From Burkholderiales bacterium (GTDB lineage: Bacteria > Pseudomonadota > Gammaproteobacteria > Burkholderiales > Burkholderiaceae_C), in contig JAABPT010000344.1 of the NCBI GenBank assembly GCA_011391855.1, positions 1 to 32,136 on the forward strand: DNA of 32,136 nucleotides. The letters run 5' to 3'. The notes below the pieces were generated by a model. That model was not told the origin of the DNA, did not search any database, and worked only from the letters and a program-made list of their open reading frames with translations. Position numbers and translations under genes: made by a program. Shown in pieces: positions 14,990 through 24,097 of the stretch. Position 1 is the stretch's first letter, and each line of letters starts with the position of its first letter.

Positions 14990-16123
14990 ATGTCCAACAA
15001 GCCTCCCACCGGCACGCGCCCCACCCCGACTCTGACCTCGCGCGGCGCCACGGTGCGTCTGGGGCCGCTGGCGAAGATTCCCGATCTCCTCCGGATACTG
15101 GGATACGCACCCGAGTCCGTCCTGCCGGGCCTGGGCTACGAGCTGGGGTTCTTCGAGGACCCGGAGTTGCCGGTCTCCTACGTCGCCGCGAGCGCGCTGC
15201 TCGCCCGTTGCGTGGAGTGGACCGGTTGCGAACACTTCGGGTTGCGCCTGGGCGAGGGCGCCGATCCGACGGCGCTGGGGCTGGCGGGCTTCGTGCTGAT
15301 GAACGCCCCGGACGTGGGCACGGCGCTGCGGGACCTCGTGTGCTTCCTGGACCTGCACGACCGGGGCGGCATCGCGACTCTAAAGACCTCGGGCGACACG
15401 ACGCTGCTCGGCTTCTTGATTGTCGAACCCGGCGTCGAAGCGCTCGAACAGGTTCACGACCTCTCCATTGCCGTGGCCTGCAACGTCATGCGAAGCCTGT
15501 GCGGCCCGGCATGGAACCCGGCGAAAGTGCTGCTACCCCATCGGAAACCTGACGACGCCCGACCGTGGAAGGCCTTCTTCCGCTCCCCGGTGCACTTCGA
15601 CGCTGGGCAGAGCGCGATGGCGTTCCCCTCGTCGTGGCTGCGCAAACCGGTGGCCGCGGCCAACCCGGCGCTGCACCGGCTGCTGGAGCGCCAGGCGGCG
15701 GCGTTGCGCAGCCAGGCCGGCTCCGGCTTCGTGGCCGAGGTTCAGCGCGTCGCGCACGGGCTCATCGCGCACGGCGCCTGCTCCGCGACGCGCGTCGCCG
15801 CCATGCTCGGTCTGCACGAGCGCGCGCTGAACCGGCGGTTGCAGGCTGCGGGCACGACCTTCATGAAGCTGCGCGATGCCGCGCTGTACGACAAGTCGCG
15901 CCAGCTGCTTGGCTTCAGCGGCATGAACCTGGCGGAGGTCGCCGAAGCGTTGGGCTATGCAGACGCCACGACTTTCATCCGGGCCTTTCACCGCTGGTCA
16001 GGACAGACGCCGGCGCAATGGCGGCGCGAGCAGTCACATTGGCAGACGGCTGCCGACCGGCGTAAGCCCGGACAGCCGTCAGGCGCGACTGCGCTGGCAC
16101 TCGGCCGAGGACCGACCTGTTAG
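14990..16123 (+). CDS. AraC-family regulator with Arabinose_bd-type N-terminal domain
   Basis: 377 residues from the ATG at 14990; an upstream in-frame start at 14822 would add an atypical Arg-rich leader. The N-terminal 200 residues (LLRILGYAPESVLPGLGYELGFFEDPELPVSYVAASALLARC, later FGLRLGEGADPTALGLAGF) match the ligand-binding domain of OruR/ArgR-type AraC regulators. The C-terminal part is the double helix-turn-helix: SATRVAAMLGLHERALNRRLQAAGTTF, then LAEVAEALGYADATTFIRAFHRWSGQTPAQWRR. An extra 25-30-residue tail follows. It is divergent from the DUF2092/sulfatase cluster and is the obvious candidate to control it. The ligand is unknown; a sulfated or desulfated substrate is a guess. Confidence 0.88.
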   Translation: MSNKPPTGTRPTPTLTSRGATVRLGPLAKIPDLLRILGYAPESVLPGLGYELGFFEDPELPVSYVAASALLARCVEWTGCEHFGLRLGEGADPTALGLAGFVLMNAPDVGTALRDLVCFLDLHDRGGIATLKTSGDTTLLGFLIVEPGVEALEQVHDLSIAVACNVMRSLCGPAWNPAKVLLPHRKPDDARPWKAFFRSPVHFDAGQSAMAFPSSWLRKPVAAANPALHRLLERQAAALRSQAGSGFVAEVQRVAHGLIAHGACSATRVAAMLGLHERALNRRLQAAGTTFMKLRDAALYDKSRQLLGFSGMNLAEVAEALGYADATTFIRAFHRWSGQTPAQWRREQSHWQTAADRRKPGQPSGATALALGRGPTC

Positions 16124-16603
16124 TCATCGGCGCATGTACGCCCGCCACAACCGAGGGACGTCAACCGCCGCAGTGCCTAAACCGACGCCTAAGCGACCTT
16201 CGAGCACGCTGGTGCGCGTGCGCATGCGGGCGTTGGTCGAGTGGTGGACGATGGTGCAGGCGTCGAGGCGGACGACGACACGTCGCACCTGAAACGGCAT
16301 CGACTGCAACTGCACCGCATCGAGATCGAGCAGATCGATGCCTGCGCCGGCCATCGTGGGCTCATCGATTTCCTCGACCGTGGCTGCAGTTCATCGCGCC
16401 GCTCGAGCCGGGCTTGGTGATGGGCCTGGGTAAGGGAAAGAGAAAGCACACCAACTGGCCAGAAGCTGACGTCTTCAATGCCGCTGTCTAGCTCAGGCTG
16501 TCATCATGTCAGCTGGTTCGACGGGCGATGTGTCTCCGATCAAGCTGGAAGGACGCACCTTCTACGGGTCGGGCGGAGAGTCCGAACAGCAACAAAGGAA
16601 GTG
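16124..16603. other. Region without recognisable gene
   Basis: The 480 bases between the AraC-type gene and the next exported protein hold only short open frames, with no ribosome-binding site and no family resemblance. A minus-strand frame (16124-16354) and a plus-strand frame containing HRIEIEQIDACAGHRGLIDF have some coding-like composition and may be remnants, but I cannot identify them. Confidence 0.4.
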
Positions 16604-17023
16604 ATGACACCACACACCATCGGGCGAACAATCATCGTTGCGCTGACGTTGGCTTTCGCTGGCGCAGCGTTCTCGCAGGCACCGCCGTCACGCTCGGAAG
16701 TCGCAGCACCGGCCAAGGGCAGTGCAGAGGTCCTGAAAGGCACCTGGGTTCGTCCCGACGGCGGGTATCGGATCGTCATCGATGGCGTCGGAGTGGAGGG
16801 GAAGCTGGACGCAACGTACTTCAATCCGACGCGACTCCCATTCGCCAAAGCGCAGGTTTCTCAGGACGGAGCGACCTTTCGCATCGTTCTCGAGTTGCAG
16901 GCCGGTGGATACGCGGGCTCGACCTACGACCTGCTATACGAGCCAGCAACCGATCGACTCAAGGGCACTTACTACCAGGCAGTCGCAAAGCAGAAGTTCG
17001 ACGTGTTCTTCGTGCACAGGTGA
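16604..17023 (+). CDS. Small exported protein of unknown function
   Basis: Protein of 139 residues. The ATG at 16604 follows AAAGGAA and begins a signal peptide (TIIVALTLAFAGAAFSQA), so it is preferred over the longer frame from 16478. The mature part is a single beta-rich domain: LKGTWVRPDGGYRIVIDGVGVEGKLDATYFNP, AKAQVSQDGATFRIVLELQAGGYAGSTYDLLYEPATDRLKGTYYQAV, ending KFDVFFVHR. The pattern of short strands around a ligand-sized core is lipocalin-like, and similar small periplasmic proteins are widespread but uncharacterised. It stands alone, convergent with the META lipoprotein. The function cannot be stated. Confidence 0.78.
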   Translation: MTPHTIGRTIIVALTLAFAGAAFSQAPPSRSEVAAPAKGSAEVLKGTWVRPDGGYRIVIDGVGVEGKLDATYFNPTRLPFAKAQVSQDGATFRIVLELQAGGYAGSTYDLLYEPATDRLKGTYYQAVAKQKFDVFFVHR

Positions 17024-17139
17024 CATGGGCCAGGTTGAGTTCCCGACACTCCCAGGAATCTGGTCCGCGCTTCCGACGGTTAGTCCGGAACCGGGAGTCG
17101 TCTGGCCGCCGTCGCGGGCGCCGCTCGGTGGAAGCGGCC

Positions 17140-17907
17140 TTACGGCGCGCGCGTCAGAGAGACGGCCAACGCATCGTCCGCCGTACGCAGGTCGAGCCGA
17201 TCGCCCTCAAACTGCATCGTAGCGACCGTCTCCAGCGCCTTGAGAAAGGCCTGCTCCTGCTCCATCACGCCCAGTGCGCCGCACGCCATGCGGGTCGTGG
17301 CAGGCGCGGTGAAGCGGAGGCTTCGGCCGTCCGATTGCCAGGTCGACGTATAGCGGTTGCAGCTCGCGGTCCCGCTGGCGTTGCCGTCCTTGCCGAAGTC
17401 GAGCGTGACCGTCGTGCCGGTCACGAGGCTTACCACCGCCTGGCGGCCGTTGTTGATGGCGGTCGCCCGCCACGCCGTGCCGGCGAGAACCGAGGACTGC
17501 GCGGCGAAGGTGGCCAGCACGCTCCCATCCACTGCGAGCAGTTGCAACTGCTCGCCGTTCGTGCGGTAGCTCTTCGCGGCGGCGAGCGCCCCCGTGAACG
17601 CCTCCGCCAGCTTCATCCGCTCGGGCGGACACGCCATCTGCGTCGACGCGCCGCGCGGGCCGATCTCGATTGCGCCGGCGCTCGCGCGAACCGGTGCCGT
17701 GTACCGGTTGCAGCCGTCGGTGCCGGCGACGCGGCCGGTATCGAAACGGGCGGTCGGCGCCGAGCCCGGGACGGCGGCGCGCCCGGCGAGCGACGACAGC
17801 ACCCACGCCGTGCCGTCGAGCGATGGCTCTTCAGCGGCGCCTGTCACCGCGCAACCTGACAGGAGCATTGCTGCAGCCGCGCACGCGGCCGTCCATCGAA
17901 GCGTCAT
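17140..17907 (-). CDS. Double-META-domain (HslJ-like) lipoprotein
   Basis: Protein of 255 residues with GGGGAAC before the ATG and a lipoprotein signal peptide with lipobox LLSGC. Two META/HslJ-type domains follow in tandem. The first is LDGTAWVLSSLAG with ARFDTGRVAGTDGCNRYTAPV and a downstream MACPPERMKLAEAFTGAL. The second is LAGTAWRATAINNG with LDFGKDGNASGTASCNRYTSTW and MACGALGVMEQEQAFLKAL. Each keeps the GCNRY or SCNRY cysteine and the MAC cysteine, which may form disulfides. HslJ is linked to heat-shock and novobiocin resistance in E. coli, but META domains in general have no defined activity. It is likely anchored in the outer membrane, perhaps with a stress role. It stands alone at the right end of the putative island. 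Confidence 0.88.
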   Translation of the reverse strand: MTLRWTAACAAAAMLLSGCAVTGAAEEPSLDGTAWVLSSLAGRAAVPGSAPTARFDTGRVAGTDGCNRYTAPVRASAGAIEIGPRGASTQMACPPERMKLAEAFTGALAAAKSYRTNGEQLQLLAVDGSVLATFAAQSSVLAGTAWRATAINNGRQAVVSLVTGTTVTLDFGKDGNASGTASCNRYTSTWQSDGRSLRFTAPATTRMACGALGVMEQEQAFLKALETVATMQFEGDRLDLRTADDALAVSLTRAP

Positions 17908-18167
17908 CTGTTCCCCTTCTTCTTCGTCGTTGTCGCCGAATCAGGCCCGACCATATTAGCCGCTGGCTGCGGACCAGCCGTCCGAACCGATGGCGGTCGT
18001 GTCGTCCGCTCCCGAAAGAAGTTGGAGGGCCGCTTTCGGGATCCGATGGAGTCGGCTTCGGGTCGACAGTGTCAGCTCGAGACTTTCGGGTGCAGCCGTT
18101 CAGTCGCGAATCTGTTGGCGTCGTCCGACCGCGGGCGTGAACGTAAGCCGTCGCGAACTCCCACTTG

Positions 18168-18246
18168 CTTGGCGACGTCGGCGAAGGTCAGGTTTCAGGG
18201 TGGACCCGTCACCTGCGCGGAAAGCGGCCACGGGCAGGAATGGGTC
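18168..18246. repeat. Imperfect direct repeat, copy A
   Basis: Aligns without gaps to 18350-18428 at an offset of 182 bases. The first 43 bases match at 35 positions (shared core CGAAGGTCA), and both copies end in ATGGGTC. Confidence 0.6.
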
Positions 18247-18349
18247 GGCAGCGACAGTACACGGGTTTCGGATGCTGTCGCTCAGCTGGCACCTTTCCCA
18301 GATCGGTGATCGCCACCCGCGAACGACCGCTCTCGCCGTCCCTGACTTT

Positions 18350-18428
18350 CTCGGCGGCGTCGCCGAAGGTCAAGTTGCAGGGCAGACCGGTCGCTCGCTG
18401 AGAAAACCGCGGCTGACTCCTATGGGTC
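18350..18428. repeat. Imperfect direct repeat, copy B
   Basis: Partner of 18168-18246. Both lie in non-coding DNA next to dusA. The purpose is unknown; they could be decayed copies of a dispersed intergenic repeat. Confidence 0.6.
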
Positions 18429-18618
18429 GTCAAGCGTCCTACAACCTGCCAACCGAGTTGGCCGAAAGCTGGCGTAGACCCGGCGCCGAGCGCTCTGTAA
18501 AGGCGCCCGTCGCGGCCGCCGGACGGCGATCGCGATGTAGCAATCACGTCCGAGCGTCGTAGCAAATTTGTAGCACTGACGCCGAGCCCACGGCGCGAGG
18601 AGGCGCCAGGATCTCCTG

Positions 18619-18796
18619 CGTCGTCGCTCGATCATCGAGCGCAACCCATTGGTTACCATGCACAAACCGCGTCGCGGCGAGCAAAGCGGTCATCTAGTTC
18701 GTCCCACATTTGTCTGGACCGACAAAGAGAAGATTAGTGCTGTCGAATCAACCACTTAGCCACTGGCGGCTGTGTACGGCCCCGATGATGGACTGG
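18619..18796 (+). repeat. Right copy of dusA-upstream direct repeat (candidate att site)
   Basis: Partner of 5906-6083 at a constant offset of 12,713 bases. It covers the probable dusA promoter, ribosome-binding site and first 20 codons, ending at ATGATGGACTGG. Upstream bases differ from the left copy much more than the core does, as expected if this 5' end came in with an element from another genome. Confidence 0.85.
18625..18641. promoter_or_regulatory. Palindrome upstream of dusA
   Basis: CGCTCGAT-C-ATCGAGCG is a perfect 8-base palindrome around one central base, about 95 bases before the dusA start. The equivalent left-repeat position (5912-5928) is not palindromic, so the symmetry is specific to the right copy. 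It could be an operator or recombinase-accessory site. Confidence 0.4.
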
Positions 18797-19744
18797 TCCG
18801 ACCGCCACTGCCGCTTCCTGCACCGCCTGATCACGCGCCACACGCGCCTGTATACCGAGATGGTGACGACCGGCGCGCTGCTGCACGGCGATGTGCCGCG
18901 CCACCTGGACTTCAATGCCGAGGAGCACCCGCTGGCGCTGCAGCTCGGCGGCAGCGAACCCGAGGATCTGGCGCGTTGCGCCAAGCTGGCCGCGCAGTGG
19001 GGCTACGACGAGATCAACCTGAATTGCGGCTGCCCCAGTGAACGCGTGCAGCGCGGCGCCTTTGGCGCCTGCCTGATGGCCGAACCCGGATTGGTGGCCG
19101 ACGGCGTGAAGGCCATGCGCGACGCGGTGGATCTGCCGGTGACGGTGAAGCACCGTGTCGGCATCGACCGCGGCGAAAGCTACGGCTTCGTGCGCGATTT
19201 CGTCGGCACGGTGGCCGAGCGTGGAGGCGCCCAAGTCTTCATCGTGCACGCCCGCAACGCCTGGCTGCAAGGCCTGAGCCCGAAGGAAAACCGCGAGGTG
19301 CCGCCGCTGCGCTACGACTTCGTGCACCGGCTGAAGGCCGACTTCCCGGCCTTGACCATCGTGCTCAACGGCGGCGTCACGAGCGACGCGCAGATAGACG
19401 AGCAGCTGGGCCATGTCGACGGCGTGATGATCGGCCGTCACGCCTACCACGAGCCGTGGGCGATGGCGGTGTGGGACCAACGCTTCTTCGGCGCGCCGCC
19501 GCAGGCGCTGGACCGCGATGCGGTCGAGGAGCGCTATGTCGACTACATGGAGCGCCTGCAGGCTGCCGGCGTACCCTGGGGTCATGCGTCGCGCCACATG
19601 ATCGGCCTGCGCCACGGCCAGCCGGGCGCGCGGCACTGGCGCCAGGTGTGGTCCGACCCGCGGCTGAAGGCCGGGTCGCCGCGCGAGGCCATGCGCCTGG
19701 CGCGGGCCGGTGGCAGCCGGCAGAATGCGCCGCTCACGGCCTGA
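18737..19744 (+). CDS. dusA: tRNA-dihydrouridine synthase A
   Basis: 335 residues from the GTG at 18737, which has AAAGAGAAG a few bases upstream; a TTG at 18710 could add nine residues. DusA uses FMN and NADPH to reduce uridine 20/20a in the tRNA D-loop. Hallmarks are CTAPMMDWSDRHCRF at the N-terminus, YTEMVTTGAL, LALQLGGSEPEDLARCA, the catalytic-cysteine motif NLNCGCPSERVQRGAFGACLM, VKHRVGID, FIVHARNAWLQGLSPKENREVPPL, and the phosphate-binding LNGGVTS and GVMIGRHAYHEPW. The gene is complete although it is the apparent integration target: the 5' end up to MMDW was probably supplied by the island. mtnP follows after 39 bases, so it heads the operon. Confidence 0.95.
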   Translation: MLSNQPLSHWRLCTAPMMDWSDRHCRFLHRLITRHTRLYTEMVTTGALLHGDVPRHLDFNAEEHPLALQLGGSEPEDLARCAKLAAQWGYDEINLNCGCPSERVQRGAFGACLMAEPGLVADGVKAMRDAVDLPVTVKHRVGIDRGESYGFVRDFVGTVAERGGAQVFIVHARNAWLQGLSPKENREVPPLRYDFVHRLKADFPALTIVLNGGVTSDAQIDEQLGHVDGVMIGRHAYHEPWAMAVWDQRFFGAPPQALDRDAVEERYVDYMERLQAAGVPWGHASRHMIGLRHGQPGARHWRQVWSDPRLKAGSPREAMRLARAGGSRQNAPLTA

Positions 19745-19783
19745 TCCGCGGCCCGTTCCGTTCCAACGACGAGGAGCCACCGA

Positions 19784-20665
<882 letters not shown>

Positions 20666-20677
20666 AAGCATGAAAGC

Positions 20678-21762
<1,085 letters not shown>

Positions 21763-21766
<4 letters not shown>

Positions 21767-22449
21767 GCAGCGACCAGTGCGACGAAGGCAGGGCTTGCGG
21801 CGACGACGAGGGGTGCTTGCGCGACGCGGCGGTGGCCGCCCTGCGACGCCTGGACGCCCTGGGCATGAACCGCGGCAGCACCGGCAACCTGAGCCTGCGC
21901 CAGGGCGAAGGCATGCTGATCACGCCCACGGGCATGGGCGCCGACGAATTGCGGCCGCAGGACCTGGTGTGGCTGGGCTGGGACGGCAAGCAGCGTGGCA
22001 CCTGGCAGCCGAGTTCGGAATGGCATTTCCACCAGGCGATCTACTTCGCGCGGCCCGACCTGCACGCTGTCGTGCACTGCCACTCGGTGCACGCCACTGC
22101 GCTGGCCTGCCTGCGGCGCGAACTGCCAGCCTTCCACTACATGGTGGCGGTGGCCGGCGGCGACAGCGTGCCCTTGGTGCGCTACCACCTGTTCGGCACC
22201 GGCGCCTTGTCGGCCGCGGTGGCGCAAGGCCTGCAGGACCGCGACGCCTGCCTGCTGGCCAACCATGGCCTGGTGGCGGCGGGGCCCACGCTGGCACGTG
22301 CCATGAAGGTGGCGCAGGAGATCGAGTCGCTGTGCGAGACCTACCTCAAGGCGCTGGCGGTGGGTGAGCCGGTGCTCTTGTCGCGCGTGCAGATGGACGA
22401 GGTGATCCATCGCTTCCGCAGTTACGGCAAGGCGGTGCGCACGCCCTGA
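21763..22449 (+). CDS. FucA-like class II aldolase, probable methylthioribulose-1-phosphate aldolase
   Basis: 228 residues, ATGA overlap with mtnA. Class II aldolase/adducin fold with zinc ligands in VVHCHSVH (His105, His107) and NHGLVA (His168), and catalytic Glu86 in SSEWHFH. The segments STGNLSLRQGEGMLITPTGM and FHYMVAVAGGDSVP follow L-fuculose-phosphate aldolase closely, whereas MtnB dehydratases have a different SGNFS/SGKDKG pattern. In the DHAP shunt described in Rhodospirillum rubrum and pathogenic E. coli, such an aldolase splits methylthioribulose-1-phosphate into DHAP and 2-(methylthio)acetaldehyde, or 5-deoxyribulose-phosphate into DHAP and acetaldehyde. Position after mtnP-mtnA supports this role. 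The exact substrate is inference. Confidence 0.82.
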
Positions 22450-22542
22450 GCCCGGGGTTCCCCGGCAAGGGACCCGACCCCAGAATTCGGCGCGGTGCGT
22501 GGCGACGCGCAAATCGTGCTTGATCGACGCCGACATGGCCAA

Positions 22543-22558
22543 ATATCCAGATGGATAT
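22543..22558. promoter_or_regulatory. Inverted repeat upstream of amrBA
   Basis: ATATCC-agat-GGATAT is a perfect 6-base inverted repeat ending 24 bases before the start of the fused AmmeMemoRadiSam gene. It is AT-rich in a GC-rich context and sits in the only sizeable gap (133 bases) of the operon, so it may mark a second promoter or operator. A GC hairpin (CCGGGG-tt-CCCCGG, 22452-22465) follows the aldolase stop. Confidence 0.4.
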
Positions 22559-22582
22559 GCACACGCACATGGGGAACAAGCG

Positions 22583-24097
22583 ATGACTGCCATCCGTGCC
22601 GCCGCCGTGGCGGGCAGCTTCTACCCGGGCGCGGCACAGGCTTTGCGCCAGGCGGTTGCCGGCCATCTGGCAGCGGCGGCCGGTTTCGCGGCAAGTTCCG
22701 ACGAAACCACTGACGAAACTGCCGACGAAGCCGCCGCTGGAACCGCCACCGAAGCCGCCGCCGAAGCCGCGGCAGGTCACCCACCCAAGCTGCTGGTGGT
22801 GCCGCACGCCGGCTATGTCTATTCGGGTGACGTGGCGGCGCTGGCCTATGCACCCTTGCGGCGGTGGCGCGGGCGCATCCGGCGCGTGGTGCTGCTGGGC
22901 CCGGTGCACCGGGTGGCGGTGCGCGGGCTGGCGGCACCCACCGTCGAGGCTTTCGAAACACCGCTGGGACGCGTGCCGCTGGACCGGGCCGCGCTGGACT
23001 CGCTGCGCGACCTGCCGCAGGTGGGTTTCAGCGACCTGCCGCACGAGCACGAACACTCGCTGGAGGTGCAGCTGCCGTTCCTCCAGGCCGTGCTCGGCAA
23101 CGGCTTCCCGCTGGTGCCGCTGGCGGTGGGGCAAGCCAGTCCGCAGCAGGTGGCGCAGGTGCTGGAACGTCTTTGGGGCGGCGAGGAGACGCTGGTCGTC
23201 ATCAGCTCCGACCTCTCGCACTACCTGCCCTATGCACAGGCGCAGGCCCGCGACAAGGCCACCGTGCAGCGCATCCTGCACTTCGCCACCGACCTGCGCG
23301 GCGAAGAGGCCTGCGGTGCGGCGCCGCTCAACGGCGCGTTGCTCGTGGCGCGCCAACACGGCCTGGTGCCGCGCTTGCTGGGGCTGCGCAATTCCGCCGA
23401 CGCGACGGGCATGACGCGCGCCGACCGCAACCGCGTGGTCGGCTATGGCGCCATCGCGTTCGATTCGCAACAGGCAGCCGCCGCTGCGCAGGACGAAGGC
23501 AGCGAAGGTGACCAGAACGGGGAAGCGCGCCTGGGGCGTGCCTTGGTGGGCGCGGCCCGCCAGTCCATCGCCGACGCCCTGGGCCTGCAGCCTGCCGACG
23601 CCGGGATCGACGCCGAGCATCCTGCGCTGGCCCGCCCGGGCGCCAGCTTCGTCACCCTGCACGGCGCCGACGGCTGTTTGCGCGGCTGCATCGGCCGGCT
23701 GCAAGCCGTGCGCCCGCTGATCGAGGACGTGCGCGCCAATGCCCGCGCCGCGGCCTTCCAGGACACCCGCTTCCCGCCGCTGCGCACGCATGAATGGCCG
23801 GGCCTGCAGGTCGAGGTTTCGGTGCTGGGCGCAGCCGAGCCGCTGGCCGCGGCCAGCGAGGCCGAAGCCCGGGCCGCGCTGCGGCCGGGCGTCGACGGCG
23901 TGATCTTCGAATGGCGCGATGCCCGAGCCACCTTCCTGCCGCAGGTCTGGCAGCAGTTGCCCGACGCCCGCGGCTTTCTCGCCGCGCTCAAGAAGAAAGC
24001 TGGGCTGGCGGCCGACTTCTGGTCGGACGAGGTGCGGCTGTCGCGCTACCGCGTGCGCAGTTTTACCGATCATGTCCCGAGAGGAGCCCAGGCATGA
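22583..24097 (+). CDS. Fused AmmeMemoRadiSam protein B (MEMO) - protein A (AMMECR1)
   Basis: 504 residues; the ATG at 22583 follows GGGGAA and opens with the family start IRAAAVAGSFYPG. Residues 1 to about 300 form a MEMO1-like domain: VVPHAGYVYSG, LGPVHRVAV, HEHEHSLEVQLPFLQ, VISSDLSHYLPY, ACGAAPLNGALLVA, keeping the metal-binding-type histidines and cysteine. Residues of about 320-495 form an AMMECR1 domain (FVTLHGADGCLRGCIGRLQAVRPLIEDVRANARAAAFQD, then WPGLQVEVSVLG). Usually A and B are separate proteins. A low-complexity Ala/Asp/Glu/Thr insertion occupies residues 38-65. The gene overlaps the radical SAM gene by ATGA. The biochemical role of the three-part system is, to my knowledge, unresolved. 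Confidence 0.9.
   Translation: MTAIRAAAVAGSFYPGAAQALRQAVAGHLAAAAGFAASSDETTDETADEAAAGTATEAAAEAAAGHPPKLLVVPHAGYVYSGDVAALAYAPLRRWRGRIRRVVLLGPVHRVAVRGLAAPTVEAFETPLGRVPLDRAALDSLRDLPQVGFSDLPHEHEHSLEVQLPFLQAVLGNGFPLVPLAVGQASPQQVAQVLERLWGGEETLVVISSDLSHYLPYAQAQARDKATVQRILHFATDLRGEEACGAAPLNGALLVARQHGLVPRLLGLRNSADATGMTRADRNRVVGYGAIAFDSQQAAAAAQDEGSEGDQNGEARLGRALVGAARQSIADALGLQPADAGIDAEHPALARPGASFVTLHGADGCLRGCIGRLQAVRPLIEDVRANARAAAFQDTRFPPLRTHEWPGLQVEVSVLGAAEPLAAASEAEARAALRPGVDGVIFEWRDARATFLPQVWQQLPDARGFLAALKKKAGLAADFWSDEVRLSRYRVRSFTDHVPRGAQA
22700..22773 (+). repeat. Short tandem repeat inside amrBA
   Basis: Three 12-base units of GACGAAACnnCn type (22700-22735) are followed by related GAAGCCGCC units. 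They encode the Asp/Glu/Thr/Ala-rich insertion at residues 40-64. All units keep the frame, consistent with in-frame expansion by slippage. Confidence 0.6.

Larger units (their letters stand above)
17908..18618. other. Non-coding stretch with degenerate repeats
   Basis: About 710 bases between the META lipoprotein and the dusA promoter repeat. Open frames exist on both strands, but none has a ribosome-binding site or a recognisable protein. It contains an imperfect 79-base direct repeat (18168-18246 and 18350-18428) and other short recurring pieces such as CTTTCGGG. Confidence 0.55.
6084..18796. mobile_element. Putative dusA-integrated genomic island (integrase not found)
   Basis: The interval lies between the two direct repeats ending in the dusA att-like core (ATGATGGAYTGG). 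dusA is an established integration site for tyrosine-integrase islands and prophages. Cargo fits an accessory element: a RES/Xre toxin-antitoxin pair at the left edge, a sulfatase/outer-membrane cluster with its own regulator, orphan exported proteins and repeat-bearing non-coding DNA next to dusA. No integrase, excisionase or phage gene is visible, so the element would be immobile or partly deleted. An alternative is a non-phage duplication of the dusA promoter region. Confidence 0.6.

Noticed and set aside
16124-16354. Short minus-strand frame after the AraC-type gene as a small gene
   Set aside because: No ribosome-binding site, no recognisable domain and no signal peptide. Kept only as a note in the gap entry.
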